DNA of 64,000 bases from Ostrinia nubilalis. Lineage: Eukaryota > Arthropoda > Insecta > Lepidoptera > Crambidae. The notes under the pieces are model-generated. The model was not told where the DNA came from and searched no databases. It saw only the letters and a list, made by a program, of their open reading frames with translations. The position numbers were made by a program, and so were the translations under genes. The DNA is taken from positions 4,774,001 through 4,838,000 of the forward strand of contig NC_087092.1 in NCBI RefSeq assembly GCF_963855985.1. Reading direction: 5' to 3'. This document shows, in pieces, positions 12,301 through 26,000 of this stretch (within the stretch, counting starts at the first letter, position 1; the number at the start of each line of letters is the position of its first letter).

Positions 12301-13867
12301 ATGCTAGTTCTAGGACACTATTGATTCTAGTCGTTTTTCAAGGCATTGGACGTTGAAGGTCTGCCTAACCGGTAGCGCAGGTTGCATTCAAGTTTTAACC
12401 TGTATTTATTTTCTAGATAGCACATTATTAGGTCTAGTTTTTAATTCCAGTTTAATAAAGGGAATTTCATTTATGACTGATGCATATTTATTTTTCGAAC
12501 TTTGCCGTTCCTCGCAAAAGTGCAGTAGTTATGCGGTGTTCCATTAACGTAACGAGATAAAAAGTTGATAAGTTTTGGCGTATGTGGAAAAATATGCTTG
12601 TTAATGTGTTGTATTTATATTTAGGTGATGTTTGTTGACTCTACCATGAATATTGGAACACAAATAATAACAATAGTGTCATTAAAAAGAATATTAAGCT
12701 TACACAATTTAATGTGACATTTGGGATTTGCATAAATACCAGATATAAATATAACATTTTCCTTTCTCAAATCGTATGGTTTGATTCAATTAAAATTCCG
12801 TCTCCGTCGTCGGCTCCAAAACAAAAAGGGTGGAGCAAATATTTTAAGAATGTTTCAGTAAAGTATCAAAATCTATGGGAACATCGTTCGGAATGCCTTA
12901 ATTAAATTAATGGCTCGCGATTTTGATAAAGCAAATAAAAACGCCGATATATTCTGACGTTAATGAGAATATATTGCCATCGCTTTGATACTCTCTGTAG
13001 CGACCGAATCCGAACACTAAAATGTTTAATTGATTGTTAAAGTTTCGGCGTAGAGATAATCAGCGGTTTTGATTTTATCAACGCCGACTTAAGAGCTAAA
13101 GTCGTAAGATAAATACTCACAATACCTAAATGGGCGTACGAACTCATTAGATTGCCAAAGCTGTATTTTTTGTTATAAATTAATAACCGAGAAATGCTAT
13201 TAGCGATCTTTTTATCCACGTGAAGTTGTCAGATAAAAACGTGAGCAATACCAAGTTTGGCGCGCAATCTCGTTAGTTTGGCTAATCAATCTTTATTTAA
13301 AACAATTCCATTGTCAGTAACGGTTATGCAGTTCTTTTAATTTCATTGTCTCCTGTTGATAGTCCCACCCACAGATTAAAGCAAAAGCAGTAGCACATTT
13401 GATCCTAAGATTATAATGAATCGAGTATGACTGTGCAAGTGAGAGTAGAAACACGTCATCACATTACGTTTATCGAAATCTTGAAAGAAAACTTGTAACA
13501 TATTCGTAACATTTATTTAGGTACAGCTATCTTTTTTTTACTAAAATATACTCACAAGCGAAAAACCAGTCTAAGAATTACATAAAAGCATACAAAAAAT
13601 ACATTCTAGCAGAACTGTTTAACAGGTCCCACCCGTTACAATAACAAAAGGGATTATTCAGGGAGCAAGAACGCCGAAGTTTCCTCGGAGCTGTCACCAC
13701 CAGCGCTGGCGGCCACTCCGCCTAATTACGTAACTGCAGATACAAAGATATTTCAGATTCAGCTCGGGTCCAATGCAAAGTGCTGATAGTGTTAGCGAGA
13801 CATTAGCAGCCGCCTTGTTACGGCTGGCCCGTCGCCAGGGAGTTTTAACGGACCGCTTCATTCTGAG

Positions 13868-13917
13868 TTACATCAGTCTTGCATGCAGCCGTGATCTGTA
13901 GAAACTTGGAGGTAAGT
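13868..13917 (+). promoter_or_regulatory. Possible initiator and non-coding first exon
   Basis: A GC-richer block (about 13625-13917) ends with the arthropod initiator motif TCAGT at 13873-13877. A strong splice donor follows, GAG^GTAAGTATG with GT at 13912-13913. Together they could mark a short 5' UTR exon of a + strand gene. No TATA box is evident and the acceptor is unknown. The protease gene downstream has its own TATA box, so it is not an obvious partner. Confidence 0.2.
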
Positions 13918-14836
13918 ATGAGGATGATGAAAATTTTTGATAATGTAATTTTATTTTGTTTTTGGGACATCTAGAAGTATGTGAAATTATAACTACGAGT
14001 ATATACATTATCTGTTACGTGTACACAGTGAAACGCTTTCGTAGATTAGGGATCATTTTAGAGTCTTTTAGATTTACATCGAACGTGTACCATCGATTAA
14101 GTTCAAGATCATAAAAACTAACTAGGATTGATTCGAATTGACCTTATTAAATTATTATAAGAAATATTTTCCCGTGAAAACATTCTTAAATCTATGCTTG
14201 AATTCGACTCTACATATTTAAATAACCGGCCATAATTATTTAACAAAAAATACCCATAATCATGGACGCCAACCCAAACTCATTCCTCTTCCAAAGTAAT
14301 GCGCTGATGCAAAACGAATGCAAATGCTAACAAGTCGCATAAAAAGGCATTGTTTATTAACCAGACGGCATTGATGCTACAGAACTAATACGAAACGAAA
14401 ACTAATCCGCTTCTTCTTCTTACCACTTCATTCCTAATTCGTTTCTTGTTCCAATCCAATATCAAATAACAAATTAGTGTTGAGTTCTTGTTGCTACTTG
14501 CTACCGATCTTGTTTTGAGTGAAGAGTCATAAACTTGACAGGTTTTATTAAGTTTTTATAGGCTTCCATAAAGAGCTTCGAATTATTAATAATGAACCGT
14601 TGCATTAGAACTAAGGATGATTTGTAATTAAACATGTTTTGGTTATGATTACTTGTGGAGATAAGTTTAATAGCGTACGTATTTATGTTATAAAACAAAG
14701 CATGCCACAAATTAGAAATTAAAGATTTTATAGCGACTCCTAAGTTTTCGTTGTTTAGCTACTATCTAATAAAACTATGATTATTAATTATATTATTTTC
14801 TAATTTTAATTGCCCATGAACAAAATTCAACAGCAT

Positions 14837-14913
14837 TGTGGAAATCATTGGGGGAGGCCTATATTCATGTTCAGCATTGGACATCTTATGACTGAAATGA
14901 TGATGATGATGAA
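14837..14913 (+). mobile_element. RTE-type LINE, 5'-truncated 3' end
   Basis: The sequence GTGGAAATCATTGGGGGAGG ... TTCAGCATTGGACATC ... ACTGAAATGATGATGATGATG is the last ~75 bases of the same LINE whose coding end is preserved at 48190-48522. It ends in the GAT microsatellite that marks the 3' terminus. Confidence 0.7.
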
Positions 14914-15717
14914 CAAAATTAGCTTTTAAGCCATTTAAGTACAATTATAAAAACAGCATCTTAAGAACAAAGAACGACTTTTTTTCGTTCTTTTAACACT
15001 TCTAATGGTGCCAAAAAGTTTCATCGCATTGAAAGTGTCAGTAGTAATTGTAGTACCCAATCGAGTTCACAATTAACCCGTTCGTCGCCCTCAGCTAGTC
15101 AGCAATTAAAAATTTCGCATCCAGTTTGGGCATGAGCAATCCCACAGCAATCCCTGTATTAAGAGCAATTGGCCTGATAGGCTCAATTGGATACGGTTTA
15201 TTAGTTAAGACGCTTCATATAGGTCGTGTGACGATGACGGGATTGTATGTTTTGGGAAGTCACTCCTCTGGTTAAGAAAAAACCTATTGTAAATATTATA
15301 AAAAATCATGCCAGTTAAGGGTTAAGCCGTGTTTGTGTTAGGAGCACTATATTATACCGAGATGACTTGTAGGGAGGATTAGATCCAAGTAGAATTATGA
15401 GTGTTAGTACGAATTTTATACTGTCTCAAGTTTAAATTATTATTTTTGTATTGGAATGGGATTGCGATCCTTTGTAAATTTTAGGTTAAAGAGAAAGATA
15501 AATAATCCTAAGCTATTATTTATTACACACTAAATTGGGTTTTCATGGCATTTAATAATTGAGCAGGTACCTAAGTGGTATCAAACATTTACTACTTACT
15601 TTACCTCCCAACCCTATGCAGTTGAAGTAGCCTGTAGCAGTTGCTAGAAAGTTCTACATTTCATTTAGAAAGGACGCTATATATCAATAAGTTCGACCAC
15701 CGGACCGGCGAAGCTGG

Positions 15718-15830
15718 AAATGTTGTGGGGACAGTTTCACTCCGGATCGAGATAAAATTTGCATTTGCGTGCCCGAGTCGGCGGGGCACGCTGATTTAAA
15801 TAGGGCGCACTGACTTCTATCGGGATTGGG
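15718..15830. repeat. Left copy of a direct repeat flanking a LINE fragment
   Basis: The segment beginning AATGTTGTGGGGACAG and containing CATTTGCGTGCCCG recurs at 16104-16215 on the same strand with scattered changes. In the right copy the GTGGGGACAG part is itself doubled (16108 and 16142). The two copies flank the LINE fragment at 15863-16100. Confidence 0.55.
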
Positions 15831-15862
15831 GCAAGGGAAAGGCGATAGCGTCGGCTAATTGT

Positions 15863-16100
15863 TTTTATCATCATCATCATTTCAGCCATAGGACGTCCAC
15901 TGCTGAACATAGGCCTCCCCCAATGATTTCCACAATGGCCGGTTGGTGGCGCCTACCTTTATGAGGTCGTCGGTCCACGTTGTGGGTGGCGTCCTACGCT
16001 GCGCTTTCTGGTACGTGGCCTCCACTCCAGAACCTTGCTGCCCCATCGGCCGTCAATTTTGCCCACTATATGCCCTGCCCATTGCCACTTCAGCTTTCTT
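15863..16100 (-). mobile_element. RTE-type LINE, 3' end with decayed RT C-terminus
   Basis: On the - strand this reads toward a (GAT)n end at 15863-15880. It encodes, with frameshifts, pieces such as WAGH, GRWG..VLEWRPR, GRPPT.W.DDL and ..QQWTSYG. These match the reverse transcriptase C-terminus kept at 48190-48522. It is 5'-truncated and non-functional. Confidence 0.75.
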
Positions 16101-16103
16101 TTG

Positions 16104-16215
16104 GAATGTTGTGGGGACAGTTTTACTCCAGATCGAGTGTTTTGGGGACAGTTTCACTCCCTATCAATGTACTTAAAATTAACATTTGCGTGCCCGTATC
16201 TGCGGGAGTTCTAAA
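16104..16215. repeat. Right copy of the direct repeat flanking a LINE fragment
   Basis: Partner of 15718-15830. It starts AATGTTGTGGGGACAG, repeats the GTGGGGACAG theme 34 bases later, and continues to CATTTGCGTGCCCG at about 16185-16200. Confidence 0.55.
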
Positions 16216-16547
16216 AACGCTGCACATTTTCAATCGAGCCACCGCAAACTGAATCTTATGACTCAGACCATACCCAACACTGTAACAGCTGCTCAACCTC
16301 TCGCTATCAACCACCTTTCTAATGCTAATAGAAACTCGGACAGCACCGGACCAAACAATAGATGTAAACGATAACTGGCAACACGGGCAAAGATCATGGT
16401 GTTGCCAATATATTTGCATAAGAGACACAAAAGGGTTTATTGTAGAGACAGCACATCAGATTTTGTTGCAAAGTAACTTTTATTAGTGACTGTTTAAGAT
16501 ACCACATCGTTTGCCTTGAAGTATCGTGGTCTGTGCCTCATTTTGTA

Positions 16548-17017
16548 TACAGGTTGGAATTTTGTAATGCCACCTGGAGGAAAAGTACTCTTAATACTGT
16601 AGATAGAAAATTTTTCTGAAAGAAAACATTATTTTTAAAAAGAAAGAGAATTGTATTCAAAGATTTTCGATTTTTTTTCGAAAATTCCCTACCATACCAT
16701 ACAATTTTCTGTACCTACATAATTAAAATAATTTAAGATTTCATGGTTTTCCTTTCATTTGTTTTATCAAAGTTTGTTAGAGAGATTTCATCCTTATACC
16801 TAACCCTAACGATCGATGTAATAAAAATACAGGGTGTAATTTTTAACAGATTTTAGTTGGTTCGATTCCCGGGTGTGGCAAGCAATTTTTTGGAAATCTT
16901 TGAATGCAGTTCTATTACTTTTCAAAAATAAAGGAATGTTGTCTTTGAGAAAAGTTTTCTATCTACAATATTAAGAGTACTTTCCCTCCAGGTGGCATTA
17001 CAAAATTCCACCCTGTA
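16548..17017. mobile_element. 470-bp TIR element with TA ends and an internal B-box-like motif
   Basis: The left end TACAGGTTGGAATTTTGTAA and the right end are inverted copies for about 65 bases, continuing through GCCACCTGGAGG and AGTACTCTTAATA. The element sits within TATA on both sides, as expected for Tc1/mariner-type TA insertion. The centre holds a second TACAGGGTGTAAT motif (around 16831) and, near 16859, GGTTCGATTCCCGGG. The latter matches a tRNA T-arm/B-box. No transposase frame remains. Confidence 0.75.
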
Positions 17018-20016
17018 TAGTACGATTATTAAGTACCCAAATATCATATTAACCCGTGAAACCCTACTCTAAACGGGTTATTATTATAATTATTATTGGT
17101 TTCCATTGTATTTCGATTCCCTGTTAAGTACTTGAAGTAGGCCTCATATTCCTTTATGATAAGTATGTACATAATTGTCAGTGTCATCTAAAAATATCGG
17201 GAATAGGATGAAATGGACGAAAATATTTCAACTGCACCACGATTTTGAATAAACTGATTTTCATCAATAAAATAATGTCTGCCAGGTACGTAGGTGCTTC
17301 CGTTTCTCATAATACACTGCACACCTCTGCTATAGAGGCAAAAAAATCACAGACATGTTCAAATAAAACGGTCATTGCTTTACTAATTTACATAAAATGG
17401 CGACTACCTATAATATCCTGTATTGATATTCAATACATCAATTAAATCGCAAAATTAATCAGTCGTAAACAAAAAGTACAAGTGAGTAATATAATTAAGG
17501 AAGTCATATTTTATGTTGAACTTGATTTAATCATAATCAAACCAGTTCATGGCAAATTGATGGTAATGTGAAAGTGTTTGTCGTCGGGTTTAATTAACTA
17601 GATAATATAAACAACTCTAGTAAAGTATTCCCTGTTGGAAACAGGAAACTTTAAAGTCAATTATAAAAACAACTCTCACTTATTCTATTTATTAAGACAA
17701 TAATAATTATAAAGCTCACTGCCTAGGAAATGTACGCAATTCGAAAATTAGGTCCTAAGTATATCTAAAAAAAACATTAAGTAATGGGTTAGCAGCAGCA
17801 TGGTTTGTACGAGGATAATATTTTAACTTGTTTCTTGTAAGTATTTTAATACCATTGGAAAGTTAATTTTAATTTATATCGTAGTAAGTGTATCAAGGTA
17901 TAGTATTTATAAAATTTTGATTGTTGAGACACAATCATTTTTAAAATTCCATGTAGGTAACACATTCATCTACAGTATTTTAAAACTAAAAGTTCATTTT
18001 TATTACGTTATCAAAAGAAGATACCTAGTGACCAAGCTGTAAAACGATAAGGCTGAGGCTTAAATTGGGGGCGCCATATTGACCATTAAGCTTTCCAGAT
18101 AGCTGTTGTGAAAATATCTTGACCTGCGAACCTGCGATCGAATTTTCTTGACTGTCATGCCACCATGGCGTTTTGTTATACTAATTCGTAAGCAATTTCT
18201 GTGTGAATAGACGATAGAATATTGTTGAAAATATCACTACATTACAAGAGCAACACATTGTATCATTTTGCCGATCCTATATGAAAGAATATACCAATTT
18301 ATATTGTAACTACCATACACAAACACAAGGTTTGGTCGGCACTTACTCTCCCGCTGTTTTAATTAGACCCCCGTCGCCATAAATCATCCATAATCGAACT
18401 TATAACTGCAGCTCTACAAACAAACTATTCCTTCCGGTACACCCTGCTTGCGGTCGATGAAGCTGTTTTGTCAGTTGTACAGTCATTGACAGCAGGACAG
18501 TCTAAATAACTTAAGATTTTTTATTTTTTTTATTTATTTCGTTCGTTTCAGCCAAACGCGCCTTTGTCCATTTCTGGACAAAGTCCTCCCCCAAGAATTT
18601 CCACAACGATCGGTCCTGCGACCTTTACCAGATCGTAGGTCCATCTAGCTTTTTCTTTTAGGGAATGAATTATTAAATTATTTTAAAATAGTAATTTTTT
18701 TAAACTTACAGCTAAATTCTTACAACCCTAAGAGCCACGAGCTAACAGATCTACGTAATAGAGAGTAATCATAAGAATTCGTGTACATTTAACTAAGAAC
18801 GAAATTTCATATTTAAAAGCTTATATGTTAATAATTTATTGTTAACGAGCACGTTTATTTCACAAAAGGACAAAAGTCCTTAAAATTGTTTGAAAATAAA
18901 ACTTACTAGCTGCAGGCGTAGTTTTGAATTAAATCTATAAAATAATTTTACATTTATCGATTTACAAGACCAATTTCGATTTTTAATAACTCTGAAAGTA
19001 AATGTAGAGCATATTTTAATTTTACTACGCCGTGTCCCCAGGCGATGGCTTAGTTTTTTGTGCCGGTCTACTGGCGAGGTTTTAATATCCTGTACAGAAT
19101 ATTTATTATGGTAATTATACAATTTCTTTAATAGTGCTATTAATTACGTTACGCATGAGATATTTTAGCCGGTCTTAAAATTAAAAATAGGATAAGTTAA
19201 GTTGAAGGTAAGAGTTTTATTTGGTGGTGGTGAAAATAAATAGACTAGAGTAAAGATGATTAAATTCATACTCGTATTTTATAACAAAATGTCGATAATG
19301 TAAAAAAATCAAAACTATGAGAAAAAACTACATATAGGTCCTCATTTTGTTTTCATAAAAAGTTATTTAAACAAATGAACCCACACGATCTACTTTAATA
19401 TCGCTACCACATTAACTAATAGTGTCGTAATATTTATCTTATCAAAGTAAATGGCCAACTATATTTAAGCGAGATCATTAATAACCAGCCGACCAACACG
19501 TAAGGGATAAACGATATAAACGTGTGGACATTCTTTTTTTATGAAATTTATTAACCTTACTATATTAAAAAATATTTATTAATTGTAATTGTAAAAGTTG
19601 CTTTCGGTCACACATACTTGTATTATGTTTAGCCAACTACTTATAATTATTGCTACGAAAAAATTGTGTCGGCGTCTATAAAATTATATAATGTAGAGAA
19701 AAAACTTTACCAGTCTTTTGGATACAGTCTCTTACGAGAGGTAGGTATTGATTTATCAATTATTTATTAACTGAAATACATTTTGAAATATAATGTTCCT
19801 AATTAAAAATTAGGCTAGAAACAACAATACAATATTGTCTAAAGGACTCTACACAGCAAGCCCGCGACAGCATTTTTTCATTCAGCATTAGTTTAATAAT
19901 ACATTTATTATTAAACACTCTACATAAAATATTGTTTTAATTTCTAAATGCATATCCCATTAAAATGTACCAACACCCGTTCAATTCATTAACAAAAACT
20001 GTGATAACTGATTGTG
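17018..20016. other. Gene-free stretch upstream of the protease gene
   Basis: AT-rich sequence. Apart from a LINE tail at 18540-18650, no exon, RNA gene or structured repeat was recognised. Confidence 0.45.
18540..18650 (-). mobile_element. LINE 3' end, second RTE-like subfamily
   Basis: Read on the - strand it resembles the RTE 3' ends elsewhere in the window (CTTGGGGGAGGACTTTGTCC, then CTGAAACGAACGAAA). It diverges enough to be a separate subfamily and lacks the GAT tail. Confidence 0.55.
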
Positions 20017-20024
20017 TATATAAA
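20017..20024 (+). promoter_or_regulatory. TATA box of the 26/29-kDa protease gene
   Basis: TATATAAA lies 66 bases upstream of the start codon at 20090. A start site would fall near 20047, giving a 5' leader of about 40 bases. The ATG context is GCAAAATG, with A at -3. Confidence 0.5.
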
Positions 20025-20089
20025 CCGCTGAAAATTCATTTTCCTGTAAGTAGTATATCATATACCACATTGCACACTCACAGTGCAAA

Positions 20090-23000
20090 ATGTGGTTACC
20101 ACATATTTTGTTTTTATCTGTCCTGCTGGCGGTCCACGGAAAATGTGGTAAGTTTTTAAAATTATTTTTACAATGCAGATTGCGCTAATTGTTTAAAAAA
20201 TAAATCATCACATACACTAAAAATATTAGCTGTGACATGCGTTTATGCACACGTGGTGTCATATTTTAATGTCAAATTTTTCTCTTAAAAAATACACCGT
20301 GTTACTTTGCATTCTTGCCATATTCACAGGGATAAGAGTAGGGAACAATACCTATTATTTAAGATAAACAAGAGACTCCCATAAAGAAAGTACACTAAGA
20401 TTTTAGTAAATTTGGTTTTTCAGTACAAATTGGAATAAACCAATTTTGTCTCGCACGTTCTACAGGTGCAAGTGGAATAAACCTAGTGGGCGTGGCCTAG
20501 TTCTTAATAATCTGATGTTTTATGGCTCTGGGTACCAGCCTTTTTATAGAGTTATAATAATTATTTTAAAATACTCTTCAGTTGATTTCAGATTTTCCTT
20601 TCTACTTTACGGGCTTAGGGCCGTCAAAAATACGCACCTAATTATTAGGGTTTTAATTAATTTATAACATTGTACCCTATTTTTACAAATTAATAAATTA
20701 AGTATGAAATGAAATCACCTTATTCACAATTAATCATTTATTTATAAGTTCCTACTTACAAAGTTTACGTACTGCGAAGCAAGTGTTCAAAGTGTCCTCC
20801 GTTCTGATGAAGGCACAGTCTAGCACGGCGAAGCGTAGGTTTTTCGCTTTAGTTTTCGCAACACATAAACGTTTTGACTCACAGTTTCACTAAAACAATT
20901 CTTTTATGTAACGCGTTTACACTGTTTATCTCTTCTGCGCATACCAGTCGTTTCAAGTCACTCCAAAAATCCATTGGTGTCAGGTCCGAGGATCGTGGTG
21001 GCCAAGCTACCGGTCCCCTCGTCCAATCCACTGTTCACCAAACGTATTATTCGCGCACTTGACGTCCTTTTTGTGGGGGAGCACCATCCTGCTGGTAGTA
21101 GAGCATTTGGTGTAACGCTAAGGGTACGTTATCAAGCATTTCGTCTAAGACGTCTTGCAGACACTCCAAGCACCATTTTGATTAAATTATTCGTTGTTTG
21201 AATACACTTCAGTCATTTTGTATTATTTAAAACGTGATATTTTGTGATTGATGGATTTCTCAGTTTTTTACAAGTGTCAAAAATACATTTTAAAGACAAT
21301 AGATTGCAATAGATATTTAAAAATACAATAAAAAGTAAAAAAGTCTCCATCGCCATCGCCAACAAGTGATGTGCATGCGTTACGATAATTAGTGGTGTGC
21401 TTAACAGATTGTCGATAAAATAAAACACTCAAGATTAAAAAAAAAATTTTTCGGGCATTTTTTTTTACGGATTTGTGTTCAGTATCAGTAATATAGTAAC
21501 CTCTGTAAATATGGCAAGAATGCAAAGTAACACCCTGTATAGACTTAATCGTAGGTATTTTCCAAAAATGAAATAGAAAATACTTCATTGACACTTTACA
21601 ATCATGGTACAAGACAAAAAACAGTAGGATACTGTGCCAACAGCTCAGGGTTAATTATTGTGCCTTCAGCTCGTAATTTTATTTTTAAGTTATTGTATTT
21701 TTATTTTAGTGGTAAAAGAAGACGACAATGCTGATATTCCTGAACTCGAATGGCCAGCAAACTACACTTTTGAAGCTACTCGAGTTTACCTTCTGGCTGG
21801 ATTTTCAGAACAATATCAGATGTGGTAATGTTTATTATTATACAGGGTGTAATGTTTAAACTTGATCAAACAAAAAGAGTTTACTCTACTTTTCGTATAG
21901 AACCAATATCAACCTACAGTGAGATGCAGTCTAGGATGGTAGGTATATATCTGTACTCTCGCCTTGAATAGACCCGGAATATACAGGGTGTTAGGTAAAT
22001 GGGGTTATAAGCTGACACTAGCCCATGTGCATATAAATGGTATGGTAAAGTCAGAAAATTGATATCATCATTTTAACTATTTTAATTTTCATACAAATCT
22101 GATTTTATTTTGTGTATTTATTTATACCTTATAGCAAAACTCTTCTATTTTTAGGAGAACACCCAAGTGCTCAAGGATAGATTACAATGACGGAGCTTTT
22201 AAATCCATAATAACGACGAAGAATAGCAAATATGGTGTGAAATACGAGGTAATACAGTCAAAACCGTTTTTTACTAAAGGCATTAGTCAAGACTAGACTG
22301 CAAAATTGGAAAAATTGGGTTTGCCTGATTTGAAATTTAGGCATCGGTCAAAATTCATAACAGAGTAAACTGTGCCAATAAAAATACTATCTACCTTAGG
22401 TAGTAGGTACTGAAGTATTTCTCTTTCGCTTCTTTTTCGTTCGTTTCTTTCGTTTTGTAGTGTGTTTTGACCAATGTTCTTACTCAAAAACAGTTTGAAC
22501 TGCAAAAAACATTCTTACATATACATTATCTTTGATTTTATCCACAGATTTTTCCGAAAACTGATAAAGATGCAAACACTGAGATTGTATGCCACAAAAT
22601 CAAAGGAACCGTCTACGTTAGACAAACGCTTGAAGATATTTTACCGAACATACGATACAGAGATTTCAAAAAAGTTGGTAAGAAAAAAATAATATAACTA
22701 CTGGTAAAACTTTTATGGTTTTGAGATTACTTCATGGATTTTAAACTCTGTGTTTTCAGGCAATGAACTCATGTATGACCAAGATACTACAAAATTCTGG
22801 TACCAAGATGATGATACAAATGTTGAGTATCAGTACATTATTTGGGCATTCTATAAAACTGATATCAAGGCATGGGTGCCAGTAAGGTAAATAGTTAATA
22901 AAACCACTTAACTAAATATAGTAAGCCAGATTTTGTTAAATGATACTAACTCGATTTAATTTTCAAATCTTTTATTTAAAAACCCGATTTAAGTATGACA

Positions 23001-26000
23001 AAATAAATATATAATATTTTAAACTATTATGTTGCATTTTTACTATAAAATTAATACCCTCCTCGGGAGGGTAAATATTTTATTTACCGTTAAAATAGAT
23101 ATTGTTGCAATAAATCCCGTGAAGTGATAATTTTAAAATAAATATATTTTTAGGTATGAAGAAAAAGAATACAACACGTGGCTTGGGACGCTGGATAAGC
23201 ACGAAATATGGGAATTTAGAAATTTCAATACTGATGAAATTGAATACGATGTCTTTGACGCCGAAGAAGGTAAATAATGTTAGACGAAAAAAGGTTACAA
23301 CATTTTTTTGCCTAAGGTGGGAAAATCGAACACACGACCTTTCGCTTCCCAGCGACTGCTCTCTTTGAGACTTTGAGAAGCGACTCTTAACGCTAGAAAA
23401 TTTGATTAACTATAATAATATATTAGGTATAACATTCTATTCGTATAACTTAGTTGCTAACTTGTGTTGGTTTTAGATTGCGAAGAGGAGGGAATTTATT
23501 CAATGGACGACGAAGCTGTCACAGAAGGTCTCCTCTTTTTAGATCCCGAGAATAATGATCATGTTGAACACGCTTTTCGAGCGTAAGTATTTTAAAAAGA
23601 AAATGTTTTATTGTGTATAAAGCCGGCAATACACGGACCGCTTGAAGCAGTCAAGCTGCGACTGCACAGTGAACTGCATTACTGCAGAGTTCTATGGACA
23701 CACTGATACTGATTCGGGCGGTCGACAGCACGGTGAATTTTCATCGTGCGGTCAAGCAGTCGCCAGCCATACACTGACTGCTCGAGCTGTCGACAGCTCT
23801 CGCGCAGTTACCTCCGCCCACTTTCTTCATTCCACGGCGCGCGCGCTTGTGATTTGTTGAGCAGTTAATACCAACTGCTCGAGCAGTTATCACCGGCAGC
23901 TTCAAGCTATTGACTCTTGACTGCAAGAGCGGTCCGTGTATGTTGATCACTGACTAACTGCTCGAACTGCCCGTGTATTGCCGGCCTAAGACTCAGACAC
24001 TCAGTAAAATAAACACTTATATTTTGCAGGTTCAAGAAGAAGCACAACAAAAATTACTTTGAAGGCGAACACGAAATGAGAAAAACTATCTTCAGGAAGA
24101 ATATGAGGTAATTTATTAAAACAATCTCGCCGAAAATATTAACGTGTACCTTCATAACACATGCAGGGAGTTGTCACCACTGTGAGTATACTACGGTGGA
24201 TATAGCACAGCGGTGTTGTGAAATTATGGATGTCTATTTATTTATTAATAACCATAAAAGTAGAATAAATAACTTGTGTCAGCATCCCATTGAAATTGAT
24301 GTTAAAAGGAGAAGTAGACATAAAATATTAACTTCCTATTCACAGACTTGTATCTCATACCAATCGCAAGAACCTCGGCTACAAACTGGCCATCAACCAG
24401 TTCGCAGACCGCACTGAAGCCGAGATGGTCAGGCACAAGGGCCTGCAGGCCAGGCCAAAGGGCAAAGTTGGAACAGTTCCGTTCCCTTACACAGAGGCCG
24501 AGTTGGAAGAACTGGCCCAGAACTTACCTAAGGAATACGACACGAGAATGTACGGCCTTGTCACGCCAGTCAAGAGTGAGTATACATTTTTTCCGTAGTC
24601 CTGACAAGGAACCCTTATTTAATTATAGGATAAGTTCAGAAGCATTATTTCATTAGAAGATATTTTCAATACAGTGATCCTAATCGAACTGAAAATATTT
24701 TTGAGGATACGTTTTAGCAATGGTCACGTAGATGAAAGTAACTGGATATCATAGTATTAGCTGGATGAAAAAAAACGGAAAATGTGCTATTGACCCTCCT
24801 AGGGTAAGGCTACATCATACAGCGGACGTCAATTTCGTGTAATGATGATGAACGTGTTGCAACGAGACTACTCGTAGCCTGATGATGAATGGGTGCTAAA
24901 CTAATATTATTTACAGATCAAGAATCCTGTGGATCTTGCTGGACCTTCGGCACCACTGCCTCCATGGAAGGCGCTGTTGCCCGCAGCACCGGCAAGCTGG
25001 TGACCCTCAGTAACCAGGCTCTCGTGGACTGTGCCTGGGCGTGAGTACAAACCCCTACCTAATAAGCAGTAGTCAGAGCTTAGATATTTAAAAAAAATAG
25101 AAGGTGAAGAAAGCAAAAAATATCTCAGCAGTCCTCTAAAAGTATTTTTTCGTGAAGCATAAAAGTAAAGGCCTGCAACTTACGTAACTCCTCCGAGGCT
25201 GCGGGTGTCTATAGGCGGCGGTAATCACTTACCATCTGCTCGTTTGCCTCCTGTCCCATAAAAAACAACCCTTTAAATAAATCCATCACATTTATTTGGA
25301 AGAGAAGAGATGCTATTTTGCAAAAATGAATAAGTCTCTAGTGCCGTTGACTGTACTTTAACGTTTCGTTTTTAGCTTTGGTGCGGCTGGTTGTGATGGT
25401 GGCACGGACAATGCTGCGTACGAGTGGATGATGAGTTTCGGCTTGCCCACTGAAGCGGAGTACGGCCAGTACACTAACACGGTATTTATTTTACAACGAA
25501 CATAAATGAAATATAGACTAAGAGCTGGTGAACGCCAGACGTACCTACACACGGCCACAGTGTTAACTATCCATTTCCGTTTTTGCTCTCGCTCTCATCA
25601 AATGGTGATTCTTTGCAATAGAACGAGACGACATGACTGGCAATGGGCAGTTAACACTGTTGCCAATCTACGTTATTTTATAAAAGCTAAAAGTTTGTCA
25701 GTGCATGCTCCCAACATAGCTAAGAATATCGATGCATCATGAAGTTATCGTGGCTTTGGTAGCTACTCGTATCTTAAAACGATGGCAAGTAACGTAAGTC
25801 TGGGCTCTGGCCATCACTAGCTCTAAGCCTATCTTGAGTGTTGTATGTTTTAAATCATGTTTGCTTACTTTATTTCCAGGATGGTTTTTGTCACATCGAA
25901 AACATGACTACAACTTTCCCAATTCGTGGCTTCACTGACGTAAGCCCGTACAGCATCAATGCTTTGAAAGTAAGTAAGAAAATGCATAGTTATCGAACTT

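Larger units (their letters stand above)
4737..14830. other. Long gene-free region
   Basis: No coding exon can be supported. Open frames of 60-120 codons here show no motif, start badly or run through low-complexity sequence. Things visible: CGCCATCGC-type repeats (4879-4903 reverse, 6258-6352), an unclassified GC-richer segment around 5600-5910 that could be the end of a retroelement (AATAAA-like motifs near 5860), a direct repeat near 8208 and 8396, and a possible non-coding first exon near 13873. The region could be intergenic or the introns of genes extending outside the window. Confidence 0.4.

Noticed and set aside
16855..16885. Possible tRNA gene from the GGTTCGATTCC motif
   Set aside because: No A-box or foldable cloverleaf of the right length could be seen upstream, and it lies inside a TIR element.
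24196..24656. Frames overlapping the protease gene in other frames
   Set aside because: They are shadows of exon 9, which is supported by splice sites and the conserved I29 domain.
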